From a bacterium SM23_31 (GTDB taxonomy: Bacteria; SM23-31), in NCBI GenBank assembly GCA_001304035.1, contig LJUD01000144.1, positions 1 through 7,429 of the forward strand: a DNA stretch of 7,429 nucleotides, in the 5' to 3' direction. Below, piece after piece: positions 1 to 6,040 of this stretch. The notes under the pieces were generated by a model. It was not told the DNA's origin, made no database searches, and worked only from the letters and a program-made list of their open reading frames with translations. The translations under genes were made by a program, and so were the position numbers. Position 1 is the first letter of the stretch; every line of letters begins with the position of its first letter.

Positions 1-639
1 CGGAAAAACTATAAAATTTATATCGTTTTCGACGCATACTGTTTTCGCAGTGCGGTACAGCCTGTTCATACCGGTGAATGGAATCGGTCCCATCATTATC
101 GTATTCCCGTAGGCATCCACATCGAGGTTTATCATGGAAACAATCGGGTCGGCTTTATGTGTTTCAACGAACTGTCTTGAACCGACAAGTCCTATTTCTT
201 CCATATCAAAAAAGACTATTCTGATTCTATGATTAAGATTTTCATTCTTGAGAGCATCCGCTACTCTGGTCAGAATCACCACAGCACAGCCGTTATCAAC
301 AACGCCGCTGCCCGGTTCTACCTTGTCATAATGACCGCCGGCAACGATGTCGCTACTCCCGTAGCCCAGAGTAACAATTAGGTTATTACCCTCAGTGATT
401 GAGGAATCTCTTCTGGAAATCAAATCAAATGACTCGACTTCAAACGGGATGCCTTTTTCGGAGAGCATTTCCTTGAGCACTTCGAGGCGTTCAGGATTAG
501 TCTTGTCTGCGAGCTTTTTAACATCATCCAGTAAACCGGGCAGCGGGGTTATTTCAATGCTTTGTGCGCAAACGTCCGAAAAAAAGCCTGCTCCGATAAA
601 AAGAATAATTGTTAGTAATACAAATAATTTTTGCTTCAT
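1..639 (-). CDS. Secreted M28-family zinc aminopeptidase (3'-truncated by window edge)
   Basis: The 213 visible residues begin with a signal peptide: MKQK, then a hydrophobic run to about residue 20, then V-C-A before Q26, which fits signal peptidase I cleavage after A25. There is no proper lipobox, so a lipoprotein is unlikely. The M28 catalytic landmarks follow in order: GGHYD (zinc ligand H103 and D105), GSGVVDNG (D115, expected to bridge two zincs), FFDMEEIGLVGS (E147 as likely general base, E148 as zinc ligand) and NLDVDAYG (D173 as zinc ligand). The last zinc-binding histidine of the family would lie beyond the left edge. Members are exported di-zinc exopeptidases that release N-terminal amino acids from peptides; the exact substrate cannot be told. 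The start is backed by AAAGGG at 646-651, six bases upstream of the ATG. The gene is transcribed divergently from the HDOD gene. The fold assignment is firm; the C-terminal domains are unknown. Confidence 0.93.
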   Translation of the reverse strand, partial: MKQKLFVLLTIILFIGAGFFSDVCAQSIEITPLPGLLDDVKKLADKTNPERLEVLKEMLSEKGIPFEVESFDLISRRDSSITEGNNLIVTLGYGSSDIVAGGHYDKVEPGSGVVDNGCAVVILTRVADALKNENLNHRIRIVFFDMEEIGLVGSRQFVETHKADPIVSMINLDVDAYGNTIMMGPIPFTGMNRLYRTAKTVCVENDINFIVFP

Positions 640-694
640 TGTCAGCCCTTTCTTGATTTAGTACACTTCATTTCGGATTAAATTCAGTAACATA

Positions 695-722
695 AATATA
701 TGAATTTACCGTAAATGTTCAA
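695..722 (-). promoter_or_regulatory. Candidate sigma-70-type promoter of the M28 peptidase gene
   Basis: On the minus strand TTGAAC (722-717) is followed after 16 bases by TATATT (700-695), a near-consensus -35/-10 pair. It would give a leader of roughly 50 bases before the ATG at 639. A perfect 13-bp palindrome fills most of the spacer. The boxes are read directly from the sequence; promoter activity is inferred, and in AT-rich DNA such pairs also occur by chance. Confidence 0.4.
704..716. promoter_or_regulatory. 13-bp palindrome in the promoter spacer, possible operator
   Basis: ATTTAC-C-GTAAAT is a perfect 6+6 inverted repeat around one central base. It lies exactly between the candidate -35 and -10 boxes of the M28 gene, where a bound dimeric regulator would block RNA polymerase. 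No matching regulator gene lies in the window, and no second copy was noticed next to the other genes. The symmetry is seen; operator function is inference. Confidence 0.35.
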
Positions 723-850
723 AACAGAATTTTTATTTTCAGACTTTCACCTTATGTAATCACTTTTAAGAGTGCATCCCTTCATATCTGCCCGTATAGG
801 GGAATATTAATATCAACTTCCTTACGGTTAAAAGCCACCGAAAATAGTGC

Positions 851-879
851 TTGATTGTAAATAAGATATTTAGTATTTT
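851..879 (+). promoter_or_regulatory. Weak candidate promoter for the HDOD-kinase genes
   Basis: TTGATT (851-856) is followed after 17 bases by TATTTT (874-879). Spacing is ideal, but each box differs from consensus and the region is AT-rich. It would give a leader of roughly 105 bases before the ATG at 994. Confidence 0.25.
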
Positions 880-887
880 TAGACATC

Positions 888-916
888 TTGTGTAATATTA
901 ACTAATTTTTTAATAA
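888..916 (+). promoter_or_regulatory. Alternative weak promoter for the HDOD-kinase genes
   Basis: TTGTGT (888-893) is followed after 17 bases by TAATAA (911-916). Transcription would begin about 70 bases before the ATG at 994 and still include the ATG at 943. It competes with the pair at 851-879; the sequence alone does not decide between them. Confidence 0.22.
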
Positions 917-980
917 CAATAACATAGGGATTTCGATAGTGAATGTTTGGTATTGTTATGTCGGAAAGACCGTTCTATTT

Positions 981-985
981 AAGGA
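981..985 (+). promoter_or_regulatory. Ribosome binding site that decides the HDOD start
   Basis: AAGGA lies 8 bases before the ATG at 994, an ideal Shine-Dalgarno placement. The earlier in-frame ATG at 943 has only a poorly placed ATAGGG about 13 bases upstream, and the one at 958 has no purine-rich site. The start at 994 is therefore preferred. Confidence 0.6.
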
Positions 986-993
986 TCATTAAG

Positions 994-1875
994 ATGACTA
1001 ATCTTTCGGATGATGATAAAATTTCAGAGAAGCGCAGGGCTATCCAGAAAATTGAGTTTCTGCCGACAATTCCGGTAATGCTGCAAAAAATTATTGCAAC
1101 GTCTTATGACCCCGATTCTTCGGCACAAGACCTGCAGGAAACAATAATAAAAGACCAGTCCATTTCTGCCGCAATTTTAAAATTGGCGAATTCGGCTTAT
1201 TACGGTTATCCCCGTTCTGTAGATGATATTAGCCGTGCAATCGTTATAATTGGATTCAAGACGGTTGTCAGTGTGGCAATTTGTGTTTCCGTTTTTAAAT
1301 CATTATCAGATAAATTCAACAGTCAGGAATTTAACGTTGAGGAATTCTGGAAGCATACATTCGCTGCCGGTGAAGCCGCAAAAATCCTTGTGCAGAAAGT
1401 CGATCAAGAACTTTCATCCCATGCATATATAATAGGACTACTTCATGATATTGGGAAAGTCGTACTTTCATTTTTAAATAGTTCCAATTTTGATGATGCG
1501 GTTTTTAATGCGCGAGCATTAAATAAACCACTGTATAGATGCGAAGAGGAGATATTCGGTTTTGATCATCAGGCTGCCGGCGGCTTGCTTGGAGATCGAT
1601 GGCAGCTGCCCGAAAATATTGTTGCAGGAATTAAATATCACCATAATATCGAAGCATGCCCTGAACATCTTCAAGAGGATGCGATTACTGCGCATGCGGC
1701 GAATTATCTGGCAAAATCAGCAAAATTCGGCAGTAGTGGAGACGAACGGCTTTGGGTGCTCCATCCGCTTGTCAAGACCAAACTAAATATAACTTCCGAA
1801 ACAGTCAATGAAGTAAAAAGCGAATTAGATAAAAAGCGGGAAGAAATCAATATGTTTCTTGAATCGATTGAGTAG
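994..1875 (+). CDS. HDOD-domain signalling protein
   Basis: From the ATG at 994 the protein has 293 residues and is essentially one HDOD domain (about 18-240) with a short charged helical tail. The hallmark segments are FLPTIPVMLQKI near residue 22, DQSISAAILKLANSAYYG (54-71), the RAIVIIGFKTV helix (81-91), WKHTFAAGEAAKIL (119-132), GLLHDIGKVVL (148-158) and the DHQAAGGLLGDRWQLP segment (from 191). There is no membrane segment or signal peptide, so it is cytosolic. HDOD proteins are mostly non-enzymatic relatives of HD phosphohydrolases that act as partners or scaffolds in signalling. This one keeps H121, the H151-D152 dyad, H192 and H216-H217, so residual metal binding cannot be ruled out. 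The kinase gene follows after 8 bases, with its ribosome binding site overlapping this stop codon, so the two are probably made together. A longer form from the ATG at 943 (310 residues) is possible but has a weaker initiation site. Confidence 0.9.
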   Translation: MTNLSDDDKISEKRRAIQKIEFLPTIPVMLQKIIATSYDPDSSAQDLQETIIKDQSISAAILKLANSAYYGYPRSVDDISRAIVIIGFKTVVSVAICVSVFKSLSDKFNSQEFNVEEFWKHTFAAGEAAKILVQKVDQELSSHAYIIGLLHDIGKVVLSFLNSSNFDDAVFNARALNKPLYRCEEEIFGFDHQAAGGLLGDRWQLPENIVAGIKYHHNIEACPEHLQEDAITAHAANYLAKSAKFGSSGDERLWVLHPLVKTKLNITSETVNEVKSELDKKREEINMFLESIE

Positions 1876-1879
1876 AGGG
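1874..1879 (+). promoter_or_regulatory. Kinase ribosome binding site overlapping the HDOD stop codon
   Basis: AGAGGG begins within the TAG stop (1873-1875) of the HDOD gene and lies 4 bases before the kinase ATG at 1884. Ribosomes ending on the first gene would cover the second start, which suggests translational coupling. Confidence 0.6.
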
Positions 1880-1883
1880 TTAA

Positions 1884-3323
1884 ATGAGAGATATTTCAAA
1901 AAAAGATAAGAACGATACTGCCTTGAAGCAGAAATTTCTTGAGCAGAGCCTGCAGCACATGACTGAGGAATTCGCTCATAAAATACGGGAACTTTCCCTG
2001 ATTAAAAGCATATCAGATGCTCTCATTGATGCGGCGGATCAGCGAAAGGTCTGCCTGGAAATCACCCGGATTATTTTGAATGAATTCAACGCCGAATATT
2101 GCTCTCTCATGCTGGTTAATGAAAAAACACATAATCTGGAAGTAAAAGCGGCGAAAAGACAGGTAGATAATGAAGGCATATATTATGAAAATGATGCCCC
2201 CGCACTGTGCAGAATTGATGAAGGTCTCGCAGAAATAATTATACATTCGGGTTCACAAATATATATTGAAGATGTTAAAGATGATAAGAGGTTTACCGGT
2301 GATCCGTTATGTACCGAGTCATCGGGTTCCGTTCTCTGTTTGCCGCTCATTTCGGGGAATAAAGCAATCGGGGCACTCAAATTGAGCACTCCCGAAACGA
2401 ATGCTTTTGTTAAAGAAGACCGGAGTCTCATGCAGATCGTCGCAAATCATATTGCAAATGTCCTTAGGAACGTGCAGTTGGTAAACAATCTGAAAGAAGC
2501 TTACACAGAGCAGGAAAAGGTATTAAATAAGCTCAAAAAAGCAGAAAAGGCATTGTCGGATTATGTAAAAGACCTCGAGATCATGGTTGAGAAGCGCACC
2601 AACGAACTTGTACAATCGGAAAAATTAGCGAGCGTGGGCAGGTTGGTTGCGGGAATAGCACATGAAATAAATAATCCGCTCACGATCGTTATGGGATTTA
2701 TCGACCTTTTAGCCGATTCTAAAGATATGCCCAAGCAATTTATATCCCGGCTGGAAAAAGTGCATGACGCTGCAATACGGTGTACAAAGATTGTTAATAA
2801 TCTACTTAAATTCTCACAAAAAGAACCTATCGAGCGTAAAAATGTCGATATTAATTCTATCATTAAGGTAACGCTGAAACTCTTTGATTATCAATTCAAA
2901 GCCCATAATATCAAACTCAGGAAGAATTTGCAAAAGGCCCTTCCCATGACGGTTGGAGACTCCCAACAACTGCAGCAGGTTTTTCTTAATTTTGTCTCCA
3001 ACGCTTTCGACGCATTATCCCAACGGAAGGACAATAAAATACTGGAAGTTAAAACAAGAACGGAAGGAGACCATATCGTAATCGAGTACCGTGATACGGG
3101 ACCCGGCATTAAAAAAGAGCATCAGCAAAAGCTCTTTGAGCCCTTTTTTACGACAAAAGACATTGGAAAAGGTACCGGTCTCGGGCTAAGTTTAAGTTAC
3201 GGAATAATTAAAGAACATGAAGGAAACGTCTTTTTAGATGCATCATATACAAAAGGGGCTAAGTTTGTCATTCATCTTCCGATAATAGAAAAATCTACTA
3301 AATTAATCCAAACTGAATCATAA
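1884..3323 (+). CDS. Soluble GAF-domain sensor histidine kinase
   Basis: This 479-residue protein has no membrane segment, so it senses something in the cytoplasm or relies on a partner. Order of domains: a short helical lead; a GAF domain (about 45-198, ending near ANHIANVLRN); a coiled-coil linker (about 200-245); a HisKA dimerisation domain with the H-box AGIAHEINNPL, where H260 is the expected phosphorylated histidine; and a HATPase_c domain. The ATP-binding boxes are complete: N box QQVFLNFVSNAFDAL (N369/N373), G1 box DTGPGI (404-409), F box LFEPFFTTK (418-426) and G2 box GKGTGLGLSLSYGI (428-441). It should therefore autophosphorylate. The H-box resembles NtrB/ZraS-like kinases. No receiver domain is fused and no response regulator gene lies nearby, so the kinase is an orphan here. 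Tight coupling to the HDOD gene suggests the two act together. The GAF ligand is unknown. Confidence 0.95.
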   Translation: MRDISKKDKNDTALKQKFLEQSLQHMTEEFAHKIRELSLIKSISDALIDAADQRKVCLEITRIILNEFNAEYCSLMLVNEKTHNLEVKAAKRQVDNEGIYYENDAPALCRIDEGLAEIIIHSGSQIYIEDVKDDKRFTGDPLCTESSGSVLCLPLISGNKAIGALKLSTPETNAFVKEDRSLMQIVANHIANVLRNVQLVNNLKEAYTEQEKVLNKLKKAEKALSDYVKDLEIMVEKRTNELVQSEKLASVGRLVAGIAHEINNPLTIVMGFIDLLADSKDMPKQFISRLEKVHDAAIRCTKIVNNLLKFSQKEPIERKNVDINSIIKVTLKLFDYQFKAHNIKLRKNLQKALPMTVGDSQQLQQVFLNFVSNAFDALSQRKDNKILEVKTRTEGDHIVIEYRDTGPGIKKEHQQKLFEPFFTTKDIGKGTGLGLSLSYGIIKEHEGNVFLDASYTKGAKFVIHLPIIEKSTKLIQTES

Positions 3324-3349
3324 TATCCTGAACAGAAATAGATAAAGCT

Positions 3350-4183
3350 GTGCAAAAAAAACAATTCGTGATAGAAATCAACGCTAACAGGCAGTTATAC
3401 GGTGATTTTCGTGTACCCGAGCAGCCTGAAGGGAAACCGTTGATTATTTTTTGCCACGGTTTCAAGGGTTTCAAGGATTGGGGCGGCTGGCAATATGCAA
3501 TGGACAAATTCTGTATGAGCGGATTTTTTGTTATTGCTCTCAATTTTTCATACAACGGCATTGGTCCCGACCTGCAAAACTTTACCGACCTGAAAAAATT
3601 TGTAGGAAACACCATCGGGAGAGAACTTAAAGACCTTGAAATACTGCTTAAAAGTCTCAAGAAGGGTGAGGAATTCCCGGAAATTTCACGGCAATCCCGA
3701 ATCGGGCTTATAGGACACAGCCGCGGCGGCGGAACAGTCATTCTTTTCGCTTCGCAGAATGACAATATTGACTGCATCGTAACTTGGGCAAGTATATCGA
3801 GTTTTAATAACTATCTTTCCCGGAGGGCTGAATGGCGGAAAAAAGGATATATTGAGTTCGAAAATAAGCGCACCAAACAGATGATGCGGATGAATATCGG
3901 TTTTCTTAACGACCTTGAACGTAATCCTGCAAAGCGGGATATACTCAAAGCCGAAAGCAGGCTCGGACTGCCTCACCTGATCATACATGGATATAATGAC
4001 GAATCAGTCCCATATCAGGAGGCACAAGACCTTTTCGATGTCTCAAGTAAATCAATAACCCGGCTGGAAATTATTCATGGCGGAACGCATACATTCGGAA
4101 TAACACATCCTTTTACCGGAAGCAATCCGGTTTTCGATTCCGTTACCGACAAAACCGCAAAATGGTTTCGGAAATATTTATAA
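3350..4183 (+). CDS. Alpha/beta hydrolase of the dienelactone hydrolase/peptidase-like group
   Basis: The 277-residue protein is a complete single-domain alpha/beta hydrolase with no signal peptide. The HGF motif (36-38) forms the expected oxyanion region, GHSRGG (122-127) is the nucleophile elbow with S124, D217 in HGYNDESVP is the likely acid, and H247 in GGTHTFG is the likely base. A long insert rich in basic residues (about 155-200) forms the probable lid. Such enzymes hydrolyse esters, thioesters or amides; the substrate cannot be read from the sequence. The start is a GTG at 3350: an in-frame TGA at 3329-3331 leaves no upstream ATG, and there is no good ribosome binding site. A second GTG at 3368 is an alternative but would remove the first strand. 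The gene lies 26 bases after the kinase and 25 bases before the hydratase on the same strand, which fits one transcript. A thioesterase role beside the MaoC protein is possible but unproven. Confidence 0.88.
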   Translation: MQKKQFVIEINANRQLYGDFRVPEQPEGKPLIIFCHGFKGFKDWGGWQYAMDKFCMSGFFVIALNFSYNGIGPDLQNFTDLKKFVGNTIGRELKDLEILLKSLKKGEEFPEISRQSRIGLIGHSRGGGTVILFASQNDNIDCIVTWASISSFNNYLSRRAEWRKKGYIEFENKRTKQMMRMNIGFLNDLERNPAKRDILKAESRLGLPHLIIHGYNDESVPYQEAQDLFDVSSKSITRLEIIHGGTHTFGITHPFTGSNPVFDSVTDKTAKWFRKYL

Positions 4184-4184
4184 T

Positions 4185-4202
4185 AGTAATTTATATATTA
4201 CT
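4185..4202. promoter_or_regulatory. 18-bp dyad between the hydrolase and hydratase genes
   Basis: AGTAAT-TTATAT-ATTACT has perfect 6-base arms and only one mismatched pair in its centre, so 16 of 18 positions are symmetric. It fills most of the 25-base gap and occupies the place where a ribosome binding site for the hydratase would be expected. It may be an operator or a weak RNA hairpin at the start codon. In DNA this AT-rich a chance origin is also realistic. Confidence 0.35.
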
Positions 4203-4208
4203 CTTATC

Positions 4209-4649
4209 ATGAATAAAAATCCTGCCAAACCTGTTTTTCTCGGTTTTAAAGACATCGAAGTCGGCCGGGAAGCTTTATTCACACGAACGGTAACCGAACA
4301 GGATATTGACAGATTTGCGGAGATAACCGGGGATTATAATCCACTACATTTCGATGATGATTATGCACGCCGGGAACAGTTTGACGGACGGATTCTTCCC
4401 GGTTTGTTAACGGCATCATTTATATCACGGCTGATTGGAATGCTGCTCCCCGGTAAGCAGGCATTGTATCTTTCGCAGGAAATTAAATTTGTAAAGCCTG
4501 TATATACCGGCGACACGCTGTTGATAAAGGGCACCGTTCTGGAGAAAATCCCCGGTAAAAAGAATAAAATTGTTCTGCAAACGGAAATTAAAAACCAGCA
4601 TGACGCTGTTGTCCTCGCAGGCAGTGCAAGGATCTTGATAAGAAGTTAG
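4209..4649 (+). CDS. MaoC/PhaJ-like (R)-specific enoyl-CoA hydratase
   Basis: The 146-residue protein is a single hot-dog domain with the hydratase-2 signature AEITGDYNPLHFDDDYA (37-53). D42 and H47 are the expected catalytic pair, and the overall size matches stand-alone PhaJ-type enzymes. The following GRILPGLLTASFISRLIG helix matches the family's central helix, but the usual His-Gly pair reads Pro-Gly here. The C-terminal half holds the expected strands (EIKFVKPVYTGDTL and onward). Family members add water to trans-2-enoyl-CoA, or in some cases enoyl-ACP, to give the (R)-3-hydroxyacyl product, and can feed polyhydroxyalkanoate or fatty-acid pathways. No PHA synthase lies in the window, so the pathway is open. 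The ATG at 4209 lacks a Shine-Dalgarno sequence; an 18-bp dyad sits there instead. No other nearby start in this frame is better. Confidence 0.9.
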   Translation: MNKNPAKPVFLGFKDIEVGREALFTRTVTEQDIDRFAEITGDYNPLHFDDDYARREQFDGRILPGLLTASFISRLIGMLLPGKQALYLSQEIKFVKPVYTGDTLLIKGTVLEKIPGKKNKIVLQTEIKNQHDAVVLAGSARILIRS

Positions 4650-4756
4650 CCGACATCCGGGAAAATGGAAAGAACATTATTTTTTCTTCACGGATTTTTG
4701 TGGATAGATATACGTTATATAAACTAACTTATCTTTAAAAAATACCACAATATTAT

Positions 4757-4794
4757 CCTCCCCCTTGATGTGTGGGGGATTAGGGTGGGAGTGA
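4757..4794. repeat. GC-rich hairpin, possible dispersed repeat fragment
   Basis: TCCCCC (4759-4764) and GGGGGA (4774-4779) form a 6-bp stem with a 9-base loop. A second purine stretch, GGGTGGGAG (4783-4791), could pair with the same C-run instead, giving two competing folds. The block stands out as GC-rich in an AT-rich gap of 176 bases between the hydratase and acpS. C-run/G-run hairpins of this style are common as dispersed intergenic repeats in bacteria, which is the likeliest identity. No T-run follows, so it is not a standard terminator. Confidence 0.4.
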
Positions 4795-4825
4795 TTAAAT
4801 TGCGGGAAGAAAAATTTTAAATCTC

Positions 4826-5212
4826 ATGAGTTCAAATAAAATTATCGGCATCGGTGTTGACATCGAATCGATCCAGCGTTTCCGGGACAAACCTTTTGCC
4901 GGGAACGAAAATTTTTACAAGCGGATATTTACCCCGCTGGAGATTGAATACTGCTTGAGCAAGAACGATCCCTACCCCAATTTTACCGCCCGCTTTTGTG
5001 CAAAGGAGGCGATTAAAAAAGCAATCCCGCAGGATTTATTCATCGGCTGGAAAGATGCGGAAATACGTAACGACAAAACCGGTAAGCCCTTCGTTCATTT
5101 TCTGACATCCCACAAGAAAAACCATCCCACCTTCAAAGATTACGTTGTCCATATCAGCCTTTCCCACGATAAAACACAGGCTATTGCGTTTGTGGTCGTA
5201 CAGAAGGATTAA
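4826..5212 (+). CDS. acpS: Holo-[acyl-carrier-protein] synthase (AcpS)
   Basis: This enzyme moves 4'-phosphopantetheine from coenzyme A onto a serine of acyl carrier protein, activating it for fatty-acid synthesis in the cytoplasm. The 128 residues match the usual AcpS length. Diagnostic segments are IGIGVDIESIQRF (7-19) with Mg-binding D12, RIFTPLEIEYC (33-43), FTARFCAKEAIKKA (53-66) with Mg-binding E61, the DAEIRNDKTGKP block (77-88) and HISLSHDKTQAIAFVVV near the C-terminus. All key residues are present. The nearest purine-rich site, GGGAAGA at 4804-4810, lies about 15 bases from the ATG, so initiation looks SD-poor. The gene is 176 bases from the hydratase with a hairpin between, so it may be transcribed separately. 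It converges on the ABC ATPase gene, with 32 bases between the two stop codons. Confidence 0.95.
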   Translation: MSSNKIIGIGVDIESIQRFRDKPFAGNENFYKRIFTPLEIEYCLSKNDPYPNFTARFCAKEAIKKAIPQDLFIGWKDAEIRNDKTGKPFVHFLTSHKKNHPTFKDYVVHISLSHDKTQAIAFVVVQKD

Positions 5213-5244
5213 TAAAAATCCGTACTCTTCGGCTTTCAATAATT

Positions 5245-5925
5245 TTAGTTTTGTACAGCGTCTTCCTTAATAATTTTTCCGTCGAAAAGATTAATAACAC
5301 GTTTAGCATAATCAGCGTATTCCGGGGCGTGTGTAACCATCACTATCGTTGTTCCGTCTTTGTTCAAGTCGGTCAGTAAATTCATGACTTCTTTGCCGTG
5401 AGAGGAATCAAGATTACCAGTCGGCTCGTCGGCAAGAATTAAATGCGGTTTGGCAACAACCGCCCTTGCTACGGCTGCCCGCTGCTGTTCACCGCCGGAT
5501 ATTTGCTGGGGAAAGTGATTTCGCCGGCTCGCAATCTGCATCTGCTCGAGCACTTCATTCACACGATTTTTACGATCACGCGAAGAATAACCCAGATACA
5601 AAAGCGGTAATTCTACGTTTTCATAAACGGTCAATTCATCAATCAAATTAAAGCTCTGAAACACGAATCCGATATTAAACTTCCGTAAATCTGCCCGCTG
5701 CCTTTCAGAAAACTTCGATACCTCTTTATCAAGAAGAAAATATTCTCCATCCGTCGGGTTGTCCAACAAGCCGAGAATATTTAATAACGTGGATTTACCG
5801 CAGCCGGAAGGTCCCATTATAGCAACATATTCGCCCTTCTTGACTTCAATATTCACCTCATTCAGAGCAGTAGTTTCAACTTCCTCTGTAAAATAAAGCT
5901 TTTTAAGTTTGATTGTCTTAATCAT
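5245..5925 (-). CDS. MacB/LolD-type ABC transporter ATP-binding protein
   Basis: The 226 residues form one complete ABC ATPase of the MacB/LolD/FtsE group. Walker A is GPSGCGKST (38-46), the Q-loop is Q90 in FVFQSFNL, the signature is ISGGEQQR (142-149), Walker B is LILADEP (162-168), followed by the group-typical TGNLDS (169-174), and the H-loop histidine is H199 in MVTHAPEYA. The signature has Glu where the canonical LSGGQ has Gln, a common variant in this group. GGGAGA at 5931-5936 lies 5 bases upstream of the ATG and supports this start. The protein works in the cytoplasm, powering an FtsX-like permease that acts on a periplasmic substrate. The adaptor gene lies upstream in transcription after 272 bases. 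No permease follows: the gene ends 32 bases from convergent acpS. Substrate class (lipoprotein, peptide or drug) cannot be told. Confidence 0.95.
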   Translation of the reverse strand: MIKTIKLKKLYFTEEVETTALNEVNIEVKKGEYVAIMGPSGCGKSTLLNILGLLDNPTDGEYFLLDKEVSKFSERQRADLRKFNIGFVFQSFNLIDELTVYENVELPLLYLGYSSRDRKNRVNEVLEQMQIASRRNHFPQQISGGEQQRAAVARAVVAKPHLILADEPTGNLDSSHGKEVMNLLTDLNKDGTTIVMVTHAPEYADYAKRVINLFDGKIIKEDAVQN

Positions 5926-5986
5926 AGCATTCTCCCGGTATAAAGTTCGTATATTGTTATTTTAGACAAGACTTTGGCATAATTTA

Positions 5987-6016
5987 TCATTATTCTTTAG
6001 TTTTATAAGGTGTAAA
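5987..6016 (-). promoter_or_regulatory. Weak candidate promoter for the ABC ATPase gene
   Basis: On the minus strand TTTACA (6016-6011) is followed after 17-18 bases by ATAATG or TAATGA (about 5993-5987). It lies between the palindromic repeat and the ATPase start, so the ATPase could be expressed independently of the adaptor. The -10 match is poor and the region is AT-rich. Confidence 0.2.
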
Positions 6017-6040
6017 CACTAAATATGTATATTATTATGT

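Larger units (their letters stand above)
640..993. other. Divergent intergenic region without a gene
   Basis: This AT-rich stretch of about 350 bases separates the divergent M28 peptidase and HDOD genes, so it must hold both promoters. I see a good candidate promoter for the minus-strand gene (695-722), two weak candidates for the plus-strand genes (851-879 and 888-916), and the ribosome binding sites at both ends. No RNA gene, terminator or conserved small reading frame is evident. An in-frame ATG at 943 would lengthen the HDOD protein by 17 residues, but it is less well supported than the ATG at 994. Confidence 0.6.

Noticed and set aside
395..661. Open reading frame on the plus strand, 88 codons
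   Set aside because: It lies antisense to the M28 peptidase, whose signal peptide and zinc-binding motifs are clear in the minus-strand frame.
805..830. Short palindrome ATATTAATAT and nearby AT-rich symmetry in the divergent region
   Set aside because: Self-complementary AT runs of this length are expected by chance in DNA of this composition.
2561..2863. Open reading frame on the minus strand, 100 codons
   Set aside because: It is antisense to the HisKA region of the kinase, which is fully conserved in the plus-strand frame.
3298..3777. Open reading frame on the minus strand, 159 codons
   Set aside because: It overlaps the alpha/beta hydrolase antisense, including the catalytic serine region; its composition is that of a shadow frame and no motif is seen.
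5213..5244. Possible bidirectional terminator between convergent acpS and the ABC ATPase
   Set aside because: Only a 3-bp CCG/CGG stem is visible, with no convincing T-run after it. The location is right for a terminator but the structure is not there.
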